Assembly (NCBI GenBank): GCA_007128425.1 | Contig: SKXL01000179.1 | Span: 1-43,945 of the forward strand | From: Balneolales bacterium | Lineage (GTDB): Bacteria > Bacteroidota > Rhodothermia > Balneolales > Natronogracilivirgulaceae | Length of the DNA stretch: 43,945 nt | Direction of reading: 5' to 3' | Shown here: piece by piece, positions 24,325-32,886 of the stretch | How positions within the stretch are numbered: position 1 is the stretch's first letter | Layout: the number at the start of each line of letters is the position of its first letter | Position numbers and translations under genes: made by a program | Notes under the pieces: model-generated | Told to the model about the DNA's origin: nothing | What the model saw: the letters and a program-made list of their open reading frames with translations, nothing else | Databases searched by the model: none

Positions 24325-24344
24325 AGAACATGTTACCTTGTTCT
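24325..24344. repeat. Second inverted repeat upstream of the SDR gene
   Basis: AGAACA at 24325-24330 pairs with TGTTCT at 24339-24344, with an 8-base spacer. It lies next to the palindrome at 24303-24317. No T run follows, so it is not a terminator. Confidence 0.45.
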
Positions 24345-24482
24345 GCAGATCCGCTGTCGGCACTTAATTCAAATCAAAGACGAAAAATTCGGACTGGATG
24401 TTGATGCTCAAGATACAAAAACATGGCAAACCAGCTTGAACAAGGATCAAATTATCGATTGAAGGTATTCACCATAATGAAG

Positions 24483-25496
24483 CTATCCCATGTGTGATTC
24501 GGCAGCCCGGTCGATGGGTTGGTCCATGGTACGAAAGGTCGCCGGACGATACTGCCATAGCACCAATGCAGGCATAATCATGAACATAATTCTGTTCACC
24601 TGGTCAGGTGCCAAATAATAAACCAGCAAAAAAACCAGCAAAAACCATAGGGATAGTGAGACCGTAACCCGGTTCCATCCGGTTACGAAAATCCGATAGG
24701 CAAAAAACGGGAGTGTAAGTGTAAAGCTTAGCCAGAAAGCATGAAATAATGATGTATTGCGGTCAGAAAACTGTTCTGCCATGTGTGCGAACCAATTTGC
24801 GGGACGATATACGGCATGGACATCGGGAATATGGGTTGCCAGTGGCACGGCGAGATAAAGCAATGCAGCGATACCGAAAGCAGAATAGCCCTGCGGCCAG
24901 GATTTGCCGCGCAGATAGTCGGCCAGCGGCATCAGCAAAAACGACAAAAAAAGCCACTCTGATACCCATATACCGGCCAGTAACACAGCGATGAGCATTA
25001 CCAGCTTTTGTCGCAACACCGCCAGCAAAGTGAGTCCGAACATGCAGAACATAAGCGCGTCAGGGACCGGCAAGAAAATACCCTGCCAGAATGCAGGAAG
25101 TGGTATCAGCAGAAAAGTTGGCAGGGCGACTTCAAAAGCATTGCTGCTTTTTTCTTTCATTGCGAGGTAGTACATCCAGCCAAAGCCCACCAGCAGATAG
25201 ACGAAGTTGAGTGATCCGATCAGAAGCCCAATACTCTCTTGTCCGGTTAGCGAGAATATACCGGCGATTACCCCGCTGATCAGAGGTGCAAGCGCACGAA
25301 AGGTGACGGGGTCAGATTGAAAAAAATCGAATGACTCGGCAAGGGCAATATAGGTGAAGAGATCACCATACCGTCCGTCAGCAGATATCCGGCCCTCGGC
25401 CATCAATACAAAATGGGCAATCATTACGATCGAACATGCCGAGGCCAGTACCGGCATGGAGATGTAGAGCGTCATAGAAAAGCGGGTGGCCTTCAT
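24483..25496 (-). CDS. Polytopic membrane protein of unknown function (possible GT-C-like)
   Basis: A 337-residue protein with about 9-10 hydrophobic segments and short loops. Early residues hold an extracytoplasmic loop with DGRYGDLFTYIALAESFDFF, and DPVTFRALAPLISGVIAGIF; the arrangement of an acidic first loop after the first membrane helix resembles GT-C glycosyltransferase-like or DUF membrane proteins in FCB genomes. I cannot assign a family. It lies between SucD and the SDR gene, in the same direction as both, with gaps of 51 and about 200 bp, so an operon with either is possible but not shown. Confidence 0.7.
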   Translation of the reverse strand: MKATRFSMTLYISMPVLASACSIVMIAHFVLMAEGRISADGRYGDLFTYIALAESFDFFQSDPVTFRALAPLISGVIAGIFSLTGQESIGLLIGSLNFVYLLVGFGWMYYLAMKEKSSNAFEVALPTFLLIPLPAFWQGIFLPVPDALMFCMFGLTLLAVLRQKLVMLIAVLLAGIWVSEWLFLSFLLMPLADYLRGKSWPQGYSAFGIAALLYLAVPLATHIPDVHAVYRPANWFAHMAEQFSDRNTSLFHAFWLSFTLTLPFFAYRIFVTGWNRVTVSLSLWFLLVFLLVYYLAPDQVNRIMFMIMPALVLWQYRPATFRTMDQPIDRAAESHMG

Positions 25497-25547
25497 GAAC
25501 TACCGTTTTTTTAGGAAGTCTGTACAGGCAGATTGGCATTAGGTGGC

Positions 25548-26414
25548 TCAGAGCAGACTTTTTATCGTTTCACCGATCACTGCCGGGCTCTCACACACAG
25601 CTATGCCGGCATCCTTCATCGCTTTGATTTTGTCATCGGCTGTCCCTTTACCGCCTGAAACTATGGCACCGGCATGCCCCATTCTGCGGCCAGGTGGAGC
25701 CGTGCGGCCGGCAATGAAAGCAACAACCGGTTTGGTCACGTTGTCCTTGATCCATGCGGCGGCCTCTTCCTCATCGGATCCCCCGATTTCACCGATCAGG
25801 ACAACAGCCTCGGTCTCCGGATCATTCTGGAAGAGTTCCACAGCCTCACGGTGCTTGGTTCCAATGACCGGGTCGCCACCGATTCCGATGGCTGTGCTCT
25901 GGCCCAGTCCGGCTTTGGTAAGCTGGTCAACGGCTTCGTAGGTAAGCGTTCCTGAACGTGATATCACTCCGACAGGACCCGGTGTGAAAACAGTACCCGG
26001 CATGATGCCAACCTTGGCCTGATTCGGGGTGATGACACCGGGGCAATTGGGTCCGATAAGCCTTGACCCATGCCTTTGTACGATTTCACGTGCTGTTATC
26101 ATGTCTTTGACCGGGATGCCTTCAGTGATGCACACGATGAGTCCGATCCCGTTCATGGCTGCCTCTGCAATGGCATCACCTGCAAATGCCGGCGGTACAA
26201 AGATAACGGATGTGTTGGCCCCTTCCTTTTTCACGGCTTCGGCAACCGTATTGAAAACCGGCCGGTCCAGGTGCCGGGTACCGCCCTTGCCCGGAGTCAC
26301 GCCTCCGACGAGATTGGTTCCGTATGCGATCATCTGCTCTGCATGGAACGTGCCTTCATTTCCGGTGAAACCCTGTACGATCAACCGGGTGTCGTTTCCA
26401 ACTAATACACTCAT
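25548..26414 (-). CDS. sucD: Succinyl-CoA synthetase, alpha subunit
   Basis: A 288-residue SucD, part of the TCA-cycle enzyme that makes ATP or GTP from succinyl-CoA. The CoA-binding domain has [17 protein letters not shown] and [15 protein letters not shown] is at 121-126, and RRMGHAGAI carries the active-site phosphohistidine at 247, matching the known alpha-subunit position. ATG 26414 gives the family start; a longer in-frame extension upstream is not homologous. The beta subunit gene sucC is not adjacent, so the two subunits are encoded at separate loci. It is transcribed divergently from dnaG across 168 bp. Confidence 0.96.
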   Translation of the reverse strand: MSVLVGNDTRLIVQGFTGNEGTFHAEQMIAYGTNLVGGVTPGKGGTRHLDRPVFNTVAEAVKKEGANTSVIFVPPAFAGDAIAEAAMNGIGLIVCITEGIPVKDMITAREIVQRHGSRLIGPNCPGVITPNQAKVGIMPGTVFTPGPVGVISRSGTLTYEAVDQLTKAGLGQSTAIGIGGDPVIGTKHREAVELFQNDPETEAVVLIGEIGGSDEEEAAAWIKDNVTKPVVAFIAGRTAPPGRRMGHAGAIVSGGKGTADDKIKAMKDAGIAVCESPAVIGETIKSLL

Positions 26415-26582
26415 TCCAGTTTTTTTAAGTAAGAAATTTGATTGATTACCACCTATTTTAAACGGTTGGAATATACCCACCCGGGAACACACATATCAAA
26501 CATTTTTCGGTGGCCAATGATTCCACCTTGTATGGCAGTGAACAATGGTGCAATTTGCCGGTGGTTAATACATTAGATAATT

Positions 26583-28625
26583 ATGATCCCGGCTGACAAA
26601 ATTGAAGAGGTAAAACATGCGGCAGACATCGTTGATGTCGTTGCCGACCATGTCAAACTGCGCCGCACGGGTAGCAGCTTTACCGGATTGTGCCCCTTTC
26701 ACAATGAAAAAACCCCGTCGTTCAATGTCTCTCCGTCCCTGGGTATATTCAAATGCTTTGGCTGCGGTGAAGGCGGAGATGTGATCAATTTCGTGATGCA
26801 GATGGATGGCGTCGGTTTCGAGGAGGCGGTACGCACGCTGGCCGAGCGTTACAGCGTGGTGATCCCGGAGAAAACCGAGGATCAGTACGATCCGCAGCAG
26901 CACCTGAAGGACGGCATCTACCACGCCCTGCGGTTTGCAGGCAACTTTTTCCATCAGAACCTGGCAGAGTCCGATGATGCCGAATATGCACGCGAATACC
27001 TTAAAAAGCGAGGCTATCCCTGGAAAACGGTTCGAAAATACGGTCTGGGTTACGCTTCTGACCGGTTTGACAGCTTGCTGAAAAATGCGGAAAGCGCCGG
27101 TATCAATATGCAGTATCTTCACGAATCGGGTCTGGTCAAGGCGCGCGAGGATGATTCCGGCTTTTATGACACCTTTCGCAGCCGTCTGATGTTCCCCATT
27201 TTCAACCCCAGTGGAAAGGTGATCGGCTTCGGCGGGCGTACCCTCTCATCCGACAAAAAGATTCCGAAATACATAAACTCACCGCAGACTCCGGTCTACA
27301 ACAAGAGCGAAGTCCTTTACGGAATACATACAGCCAAAAACGAGATACGCAAGGCCGGCGAGGCAATTCTGGTGGAAGGTTACACCGATGTGATCTCCAT
27401 GCACCAGGGCGGAATCGGCAACGTCGTATCTACCAGTGGTACATCGCTGACTGCCGGCCAGATGCGGGTATTGAAACGCTACGGTGAAATTCTGCTTATG
27501 ATTTTCGATGCCGATGTCGCCGGAGTGAAAGCGGCCGTACGCGGCATCTCAATTGCACTGGAGCAAGGCATGGCGGTCAGGGTGCTGACCTTGCCGGAAG
27601 GCGAGGATCCCGACTCTTATGTGCGGGAGTACGGCGGAGAGGGATTCCAGGAGTACAAAAAGAAGGAGACGGTCGATTTTCTTCATTACCTGGTCGGATT
27701 GGCACAAAAGGAAGGGCGCTGGCAGGATCCCATCGAACGAAGAAAGAGCATCAACGAAATTCTGGAAGCGATTGCGGTGATGCCGGACGGTCTTTCACGC
27801 GCCAACTATGTACAGGAGCTTAGCAGTATCAGCCGTATCGGAGACCGGACATTACTGCAAGAACTCGAAAAGATCCGTAATCGCATTCAGAAAGATGCGC
27901 GCCGAACAGCCGAACGTGCTGCCATGAGAGCCGGACGGGAAGATCAGGACAGCCGGCGACCCACTTCAATGAATCAGGACCTTCAGGGGGGAGCGCGTCA
28001 ACAAGAAATGGAGCGTCATGCGGATGCTTCTTTTCAGGGAGCTGTCGGCAGAATACCGGCGGGTGCCGTCGCGAAGGATGCGGTCTCCGGGGAGGATGCG
28101 GTCGCACCGACACGCCGCCACACGCATCCACCCAAACGTCCCGGATATGAGAAGGAGCTGATCCGTCTGATGCTGACTTTCGGTGATAAAATCATCGAAT
28201 TTATAGGCGGTTATTGCAGTGAAAATGATTTTGAAGACCCCGAACTCCGAAATTGTTACAATGATATCATGACCCGTTTCCAGAAGGGAGATCCGGTTTC
28301 AGTGGAAGTCTACAGCCGAAGAGAACATCCCTATCCCGAGCTGGTTGGGGAGGTCGTGTTGCAGCGACACTGGGTTAGCGAGTTCGGTATGAAAAAGCGT
28401 GGTGTGATTATCCACCGGGACGCCAATCCGGTTAATACAGCGCAGGGGGCTCTGAAATCACTTAAAATTCGTTATCTTGAGCGCACACGTGAAAAATTTC
28501 TGGACAAGTATGCGAGTGCCTCCGAAGACGAAAAAGCCGAGATCCAAAAATGGATCAGAAAAGTGACCGGCGAATGGAATCGTCATCGCCAGGAGCCGGC
28601 AGAAACACTGTTTCCTGATATATAG
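26583..28625 (+). CDS. dnaG: DNA primase
   Basis: A 680-residue primase that makes RNA primers at the replication fork. The CHC2 zinc finger (C37, H40, C58, C61, in CPFH and CFGC) is followed by the primase core with RLMFPIFNPSGKVIGFGGR, the TOPRIM motif EGYTDV (265-270) and the DAD metal site (309-311). After about residue 430 there is a basic, Arg/Gln/Ala-rich linker, and the C-terminal helicase-binding domain starts near KRPGYEKELIRLM. The linker (about 440-520) is longer and more hydrophilic than usual. Gene order continues with suhB and the sigma-factor module on the same strand. Confidence 0.96.
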   Translation: MIPADKIEEVKHAADIVDVVADHVKLRRTGSSFTGLCPFHNEKTPSFNVSPSLGIFKCFGCGEGGDVINFVMQMDGVGFEEAVRTLAERYSVVIPEKTEDQYDPQQHLKDGIYHALRFAGNFFHQNLAESDDAEYAREYLKKRGYPWKTVRKYGLGYASDRFDSLLKNAESAGINMQYLHESGLVKAREDDSGFYDTFRSRLMFPIFNPSGKVIGFGGRTLSSDKKIPKYINSPQTPVYNKSEVLYGIHTAKNEIRKAGEAILVEGYTDVISMHQGGIGNVVSTSGTSLTAGQMRVLKRYGEILLMIFDADVAGVKAAVRGISIALEQGMAVRVLTLPEGEDPDSYVREYGGEGFQEYKKKETVDFLHYLVGLAQKEGRWQDPIERRKSINEILEAIAVMPDGLSRANYVQELSSISRIGDRTLLQELEKIRNRIQKDARRTAERAAMRAGREDQDSRRPTSMNQDLQGGARQQEMERHADASFQGAVGRIPAGAVAKDAVSGEDAVAPTRRHTHPPKRPGYEKELIRLMLTFGDKIIEFIGGYCSENDFEDPELRNCYNDIMTRFQKGDPVSVEVYSRREHPYPELVGEVVLQRHWVSEFGMKKRGVIIHRDANPVNTAQGALKSLKIRYLERTREKFLDKYASASEDEKAEIQKWIRKVTGEWNRHRQEPAETLFPDI

Positions 28626-28663
28626 CAATGATACAGGTATTTTGAAGCGTAACCATTTCCTGC

Positions 28664-29491
28664 ATGAACCTTAACTTTTTTATGGAATCCCAAACCCTTC
28701 AAACAGCACGCAAAGCAGCAGAAAAAGCAAAAGAAGTTATTGGCTACTATGATGAAAACCGATCCGGACTGACTATCGGGCTCAAGGGAAAACACGATCT
28801 TGTCACACAGGCAGACGAAGCCGCGGAGCAGGAGATCATCCGGGTCATAAAGGAGGCCTTTCCCGAGGATGAAATCCTGGCAGAAGAGTCGGCCGGCGAT
28901 ACGGCCCTCACGGATCGCCGGACCTGGATCATCGATCCCATTGATGGCACCACCAATTTCGCCCACGGCTTGCCGATTTATTGTGTTTCCATTGCGATGT
29001 GGGAGCACCGAAAACCGCAGACGGCACTCGTGCTGGAGGTCAACCGGGATGAATGGTTTACCGCCGAAGCGGGCAAAGGCGCATGGCTGAACGGTCAGAA
29101 AATGTCGGTTTCCACCATTGAAAAGCCGGAGCAATCGCTGCTTGCCACCGGATTTCCATACAGGGATCTGGGTCTGGTGGACTCCTACCTGGAACTGTTC
29201 AAGACGTTCATGCACGAAACCCAGGGGGTCAGGCGGCCCGGAAGTGCGGCTTTCGATCTTTGTCTGGTTGCCGCCGGCCGCTGCGACGGCTTTTTTGAAT
29301 ACGGACTTTCTGCCTGGGATGTCGCAGCCGGAAGCCTGCTGATTCGCGAGGCGGGTGGCGTGGTCAGCGACTGGACCGGAGGCGAGGATTGGTTGTTTGG
29401 CAAGCGTATTGTCACCGGTAATTCCAAAATTCACAAATACCAGTTGAGAAAAGTCATGGAAACAATACCCGAAAAGTATCTTAAAGCATAG
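28664..29491 (+). CDS. Inositol monophosphatase family protein (SuhB-like)
   Basis: A 275-residue magnesium-dependent phosphatase. The metal-binding signature EESAGD and WIIDPIDGTTNFAHGLP are clear, and SAWDVAAG with LIREAGG near the C-terminus completes the family pattern. It could dephosphorylate inositol phosphate, another sugar phosphate or 3'-phosphoadenosine phosphate; the exact substrate cannot be told. The first ATG is at 28664, and a second at 28682 (MESQTL) would also give a family-like start. It is 38 bp from dnaG, so they are probably co-transcribed. A 335-bp gap without genes follows. Confidence 0.9.
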   Translation: MNLNFFMESQTLQTARKAAEKAKEVIGYYDENRSGLTIGLKGKHDLVTQADEAAEQEIIRVIKEAFPEDEILAEESAGDTALTDRRTWIIDPIDGTTNFAHGLPIYCVSIAMWEHRKPQTALVLEVNRDEWFTAEAGKGAWLNGQKMSVSTIEKPEQSLLATGFPYRDLGLVDSYLELFKTFMHETQGVRRPGSAAFDLCLVAAGRCDGFFEYGLSAWDVAAGSLLIREAGGVVSDWTGGEDWLFGKRIVTGNSKIHKYQLRKVMETIPEKYLKA

Positions 29492-29826
29492 TGATTTTTA
29501 AAAGTCTTATTCCCAGGCATACAGAATGCTGGAATGGACATGTGTTGCGTATCATAAAATAGCAGCGAATAATAAAAGGATACCATTTCAATATCGGCCA
29601 ATACAGCGCGGACATCCCAAAAAAGCAGGGATGTAAAAAGCGTAAATGGCATGAGCAGGTGGATCCGCGATTTTATTTGAGCGTACGAATGAACCGATTA
29701 CTGTAACAATCGTATAACAGATTGTAGGCAAACAATGGTAATCCGGCAGCGTTCGGGCAGATAATTAAGCGGTAACTCTTCAGAAATGGAACATCCTGCG
29801 ATGACATACTCCGATTCAACCGACCG
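29492..29826 (+). promoter_or_regulatory. 335-bp gene-free region upstream of the ECF sigma gene
   Basis: I find no credible gene here on either strand; a short minus-strand frame across 29431-29652 has no family pattern. An imperfect hairpin around 29515-29534 follows suhB but has no T run. Near 29690 there is a possible ECF-type promoter, and a perfect 6-bp inverted repeat (ACAATC at 29706-29711, GATTGT at 29720-29725) overlaps its -10 box. Confidence 0.55.
29690..29714 (+). promoter_or_regulatory. Candidate ECF sigma promoter (TGAACC-N15-CGTA)
   Basis: TGAACC at 29690-29695, a 15-base spacer and CGTA at 29711-29714 resemble ECF promoters of the SigW type (TGAAAC-N16-CGTA), about 112 bp before the ATG of the ECF sigma gene. 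Autoregulation is typical of such genes. The match is one base off with a one-base-short spacer, so it is suggestive only. Confidence 0.4.
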
Positions 29827-30375
29827 ATGCGGCCTACTCCACTTACCGAGCACGATCTTGACCGGCAACTTCCGGAATTCTATCCGCGAATCTACCGGAT
29901 GGTCCGTGCCATGGTATACGGTAGCGGCCTTGACCCGGAAGACCTTACACAGGACAGCTTCCTCAAGGTCTATAAGAAACGTCATATGTATAACGGCACC
30001 AGCAGCTTGTACACCTGGACCTACCAGATTGCCCGAAATACCGTGCTTGATGCATTGCGGCGCAACAAACTGCAGCGCCGTATTTTTTTCTGGACCGAGT
30101 CCGAAACCCAACCGGATGAGTTCTCTGCTAACGAAACGGGCGACCAGACGCTGGACCGGCGCGAGCAGCAGCAGATGCTTCGCAAAGCCCTGGCACGTTT
30201 GTCGGAAAAGGACAAATTGATTATTACCATGCGTGACCTTGAAGGCATGTCCTATGATGAAATCGCAGAAATTGAAAACCTGGCTCCCGGCACAGTGAAA
30301 AGCAGGCTCTTCACCGCCCGGCAGCGCCTTAAAGAAGAACTTGTTCGTATGGGAATGGATCCCGGTTCTGATTGA
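29827..30375 (+). CDS. ECF-type RNA polymerase sigma factor
   Basis: A 182-residue sigma-70 family protein of the extracytoplasmic-function group. Region 2 is seen in the DPEDLTQDSFLKVYKK and TWTYQIARNTVLDALRR stretches (about residues 37-79), and region 4 in ARLSEKDKLIITMRDLEGMSYDEIAE with PGTVKSRLFTARQRLK (about 121-170, including the helix-turn-helix). It redirects RNA polymerase to stress promoters. An unidentified single-pass protein follows 40 bp downstream, then a Spy-like periplasmic protein, so the three form a signalling module. It is not identical to a classical RpoE, so no symbol is given. Confidence 0.9.
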   Translation: MRPTPLTEHDLDRQLPEFYPRIYRMVRAMVYGSGLDPEDLTQDSFLKVYKKRHMYNGTSSLYTWTYQIARNTVLDALRRNKLQRRIFFWTESETQPDEFSANETGDQTLDRREQQQMLRKALARLSEKDKLIITMRDLEGMSYDEIAEIENLAPGTVKSRLFTARQRLKEELVRMGMDPGSD

Positions 30376-30415
30376 AAATGAGAGTTTGAATGAAAGCACA
30401 AATGAAGAATAACGT

Positions 30416-30886
30416 ATGATACCGAACAGTAAAAAGACCAGCAAACGATTGCGCGAGAGACTTGTAGATGCAAGAGACGGTTTTCTCACAGGCGACGAAC
30501 TGGCACAACTTGAACGGGATGTAAAGGCACATAATCCGCGGCTTTGGGAGGATCATCTGTGGATGGTAAAGCAGGCCCAGAAGGGTATCTTCAGCCGGTT
30601 TTCCGATTTGCGTGAAGAGCAGCCGGCCGAAGGAGCCATCAGCCGTTTTCATGCGCGGCGCCAGGCCGAAGGCGGGACCCAGGCAGACCTGGAGTTCCTG
30701 GTTTGGAGCTGGTTCCGCCGTTACGTTTTAACAGTCGGAATCTTGTTGATCGTCCTGTTTACCGGTTTGCAGATGGGTTCAACAGAAGAAACAGCGGGGG
30801 ATACCCGCGATCAGATGGCCCGGATCCTGGGAGGTGAACAGGAATCGATCCCCGAACTAAATCACTGGCTTTATGAGGACTTGTAA
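30416..30886 (+). CDS. Single-pass membrane protein, probable anti-sigma factor
   Basis: A 156-residue protein with about 100 soluble N-terminal residues, one membrane helix (YVLTVGILLIVLFTGLQMG, about 103-121) and a short outer tail. I see no zinc-finger or RseA-like motif, so the anti-sigma role rests on its place directly after an ECF sigma gene and on topology. Charged, amphipathic helices in the N-terminal part (LAQLERDVKAHNPRLWEDHL) would suit binding of sigma on the cytoplasmic side. It may instead be an unrelated membrane protein. The next gene starts about 117 bp downstream. Confidence 0.6.
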   Translation: MIPNSKKTSKRLRERLVDARDGFLTGDELAQLERDVKAHNPRLWEDHLWMVKQAQKGIFSRFSDLREEQPAEGAISRFHARRQAEGGTQADLEFLVWSWFRRYVLTVGILLIVLFTGLQMGSTEETAGDTRDQMARILGGEQESIPELNHWLYEDL

Positions 30887-31003
30887 CGATACCGTAACAT
30901 AATAATTACCGTTTTTATGCGTGCATGGCTTGCACGTTCCGACAGTCAGGAGTCAGGCAAATTCTGGTTTTTCAGGTCCAAGCGGTTTCAAACAGATAAG
31001 ATT

Positions 31004-31927
31004 ATGAGTAAAAATCCAAAAATAACCATCGCCCTTGCATTCGTGCTGACATTCCTGATCGGGTTTGGTGGCGGATATATGTTGTGTGGAAATCTGAATC
31101 CCCATGCGGGTTCACCGGATTACTATCCCGCATTAGGCCAGGCAGAAGAAGATAGGATAGCCCCGGAACCAGCACGGGAACCTGCACCGGAATCGCCAAC
31201 AAATGAAGACGTTATTCCTTCAGATGAGGAGGAGATCACAGCTCCGCAACGAACTCAGCGCCGAGCCGAAGAGAGGGCTGTTGAAACGGACCAATCGGCA
31301 GAAGCTGTGGGCGTAACGGAAACCGAAGATACACAACGGCAGGCAATGCGTGGCAATGGACAGCATCGTGTCGGAGACGGGCGTCGTGCAATGACAGCAC
31401 CAGAAGCCGGGGATCCTGTGCCTGCTGCCACTGACACACCGTACAGAGAGGAGTTGCCAAGGGATGATGAGCGCGAACGGGATTATCGAACGCGGGCAGA
31501 TGAGCGGATGCAAGAGGGTGTTGAAGTGCGGACGGATGAGCGACGGTTCCGCAGAATGGACCCGGATGCGGACACATCAGTGGAGCAATCATCAGATTAC
31601 CGCTTCAGGGATCGCCAGGGGCGTCCGGACCCGGAACGGTCACCCTTCAACCGGTACAGAATCAGGCTTATTCGCGATCTGAGCCTAACCGAAGAGAATG
31701 CGGAAGCATTTTTCTCCATATTGGAAGAACATCGCAGGCTGGTTCGGGAAGAGATTGTAATCCCCCAGAGAGCGCTTCGCGAAAGGCACCGCGAGCTGAG
31801 TGAACAGCTTGAGGCGGAACTTTCCGGTTTGTTGTCGGATGAGCAGTTGGAAGTGTGGAGGGAGCGCTATTCCCCACGCATGGACCGCTCACAGTCCAGA
31901 CCTGCATCCCGGGAAGATGATGAGTAA
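31004..31927 (+). CDS. Membrane-anchored periplasmic protein with Spy/CpxP-like C-terminal domain
   Basis: A 307-residue protein. An N-terminal anchor (ITIALAFVLTFLIGFGGGY, about 6-24) is followed by a very long, Pro/Glu/Arg-rich, low-complexity stretch (about 40-220) and a helical C-terminal domain with LTEENAEAFFSILEEHRRLVREE and LSGLLSDEQLEVWRERY, similar in pattern to Spy/CpxP/zinc-resistance-associated proteins that sense misfolded envelope proteins or metals. I chose ATG 31004 because hydrophobic sequence starts there; an upstream ATG at 30917 would place 29 hydrophilic residues before the anchor. It is probably an output or sensor of the sigma module. It ends 15 bp from the convergent bshB1. 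Confidence 0.65.
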   Translation: MSKNPKITIALAFVLTFLIGFGGGYMLCGNLNPHAGSPDYYPALGQAEEDRIAPEPAREPAPESPTNEDVIPSDEEEITAPQRTQRRAEERAVETDQSAEAVGVTETEDTQRQAMRGNGQHRVGDGRRAMTAPEAGDPVPAATDTPYREELPRDDERERDYRTRADERMQEGVEVRTDERRFRRMDPDADTSVEQSSDYRFRDRQGRPDPERSPFNRYRIRLIRDLSLTEENAEAFFSILEEHRRLVREEIVIPQRALRERHRELSEQLEAELSGLLSDEQLEVWRERYSPRMDRSQSRPASREDDE

Positions 31928-31942
31928 ATCACCTCACGTCTC

Positions 31943-32692
31943 CTAACGCCTGGGTTTTGAAGATAACAGAACATCCAGACTGTTAAGTGGCATGGGTCCA
32001 CCAGAATAGAGGAACGGTTCTCCGAATGTAACGCCGATCTGCTGCCCGTATTCACGCGCCCGTCCCCGAAGCGCTTTGAAGAAACGTTTGCTCGAAACAT
32101 AGGTCTGCGGTTCGGTGTCGTTCTCGTTGGCATCGAACTGGCTGGCAAATGCGCGGATCGCTTTTTCCTTGATGTCAATAGTTGCACTGATATCGAAGAC
32201 AAAGGTCGGGTCAAAAGGCCAGTGCTGCATGAAATGCAGGATGTGGTGTGGCCTCCACGGCTCTTGCCGTTTGGCATCATCCGTATCATCCCTTGTCTCA
32301 AGTTTACTGAGACCGCTGTAGAAAAGGGCATCGAGCGAAAGCCGGGCGGCATTGCTGTGGTCCGGATGACGATCCTCCGGAGCATTGATAATGCAGACAT
32401 CCGGTCGCAAGCGCCTGACATGACGAATAATCACTTCCCGCTGCGAGGATGTGTTTTCGAGTCCGCAATCCGGTAATCCGGCATTCATCCTGACGGCAAG
32501 TCCGAGGATTTCGGCGGCCCTTTGCGCCTCCTTAAGACGTATTTCCGGTGTGCCGCGGGTACCCATTTCGCCACGGGTAAGATCCAGCACGCCCACATTT
32601 CTGCCGCTTCGTACCAGTGATGCCAGAGTACCCGCACAGCAAAGTTCCACATCGTCGGGATGAGCGGCAATGGCAAGGACATCAAGTTTCAT
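31943..32692 (-). CDS. bshB1: Bacillithiol biosynthesis deacetylase BshB1
   Basis: A 249-residue zinc-dependent LmbE-family deacetylase that removes the acetyl group from GlcNAc-malate during bacillithiol synthesis. The AHPDD zinc motif (10-14), DLTRGEMGTRGT, NAGLPDCGLENT and DRHPDHSNAAR zinc ligands, and GEPFLYSGGPM near the end are characteristic. Bacillithiol is the main low-molecular-weight thiol in Bacteroidota and Firmicutes, which fits the FCB placement. The other bsh genes are not nearby. The gene is convergent with the Spy-like gene and divergent from the first MacB-like permease. Confidence 0.93.
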   Translation of the reverse strand: MKLDVLAIAAHPDDVELCCAGTLASLVRSGRNVGVLDLTRGEMGTRGTPEIRLKEAQRAAEILGLAVRMNAGLPDCGLENTSSQREVIIRHVRRLRPDVCIINAPEDRHPDHSNAARLSLDALFYSGLSKLETRDDTDDAKRQEPWRPHHILHFMQHWPFDPTFVFDISATIDIKEKAIRAFASQFDANENDTEPQTYVSSKRFFKALRGRAREYGQQIGVTFGEPFLYSGGPMPLNSLDVLLSSKPRR

Positions 32693-32886
32693 GATTTATA
32701 TGAGTTTGTTTGAAGCTTACGAGTTCCAGACCCGGAACATCCATCCAAAAATAGCAGGTTCAAAAGGATATAGCTAAAAAGCGACACAAAACGCTTTATC
32801 CGTAAAATATCCGGTTTTTATTGCAACGAAAATAAAAAATCTGCGTACACATTGAGATACATTGCGTTATTCAATTATTTCTGAAC

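Noticed and set aside
28583-29434. A 283-codon minus-strand frame opposite the inositol monophosphatase gene
   Set aside because: The opposite frame has full catalytic motifs; the antisense frame has none.
29698-30489. A 263-codon minus-strand frame opposite the ECF sigma gene
   Set aside because: It covers a clear sigma factor and shows no recognisable domain.
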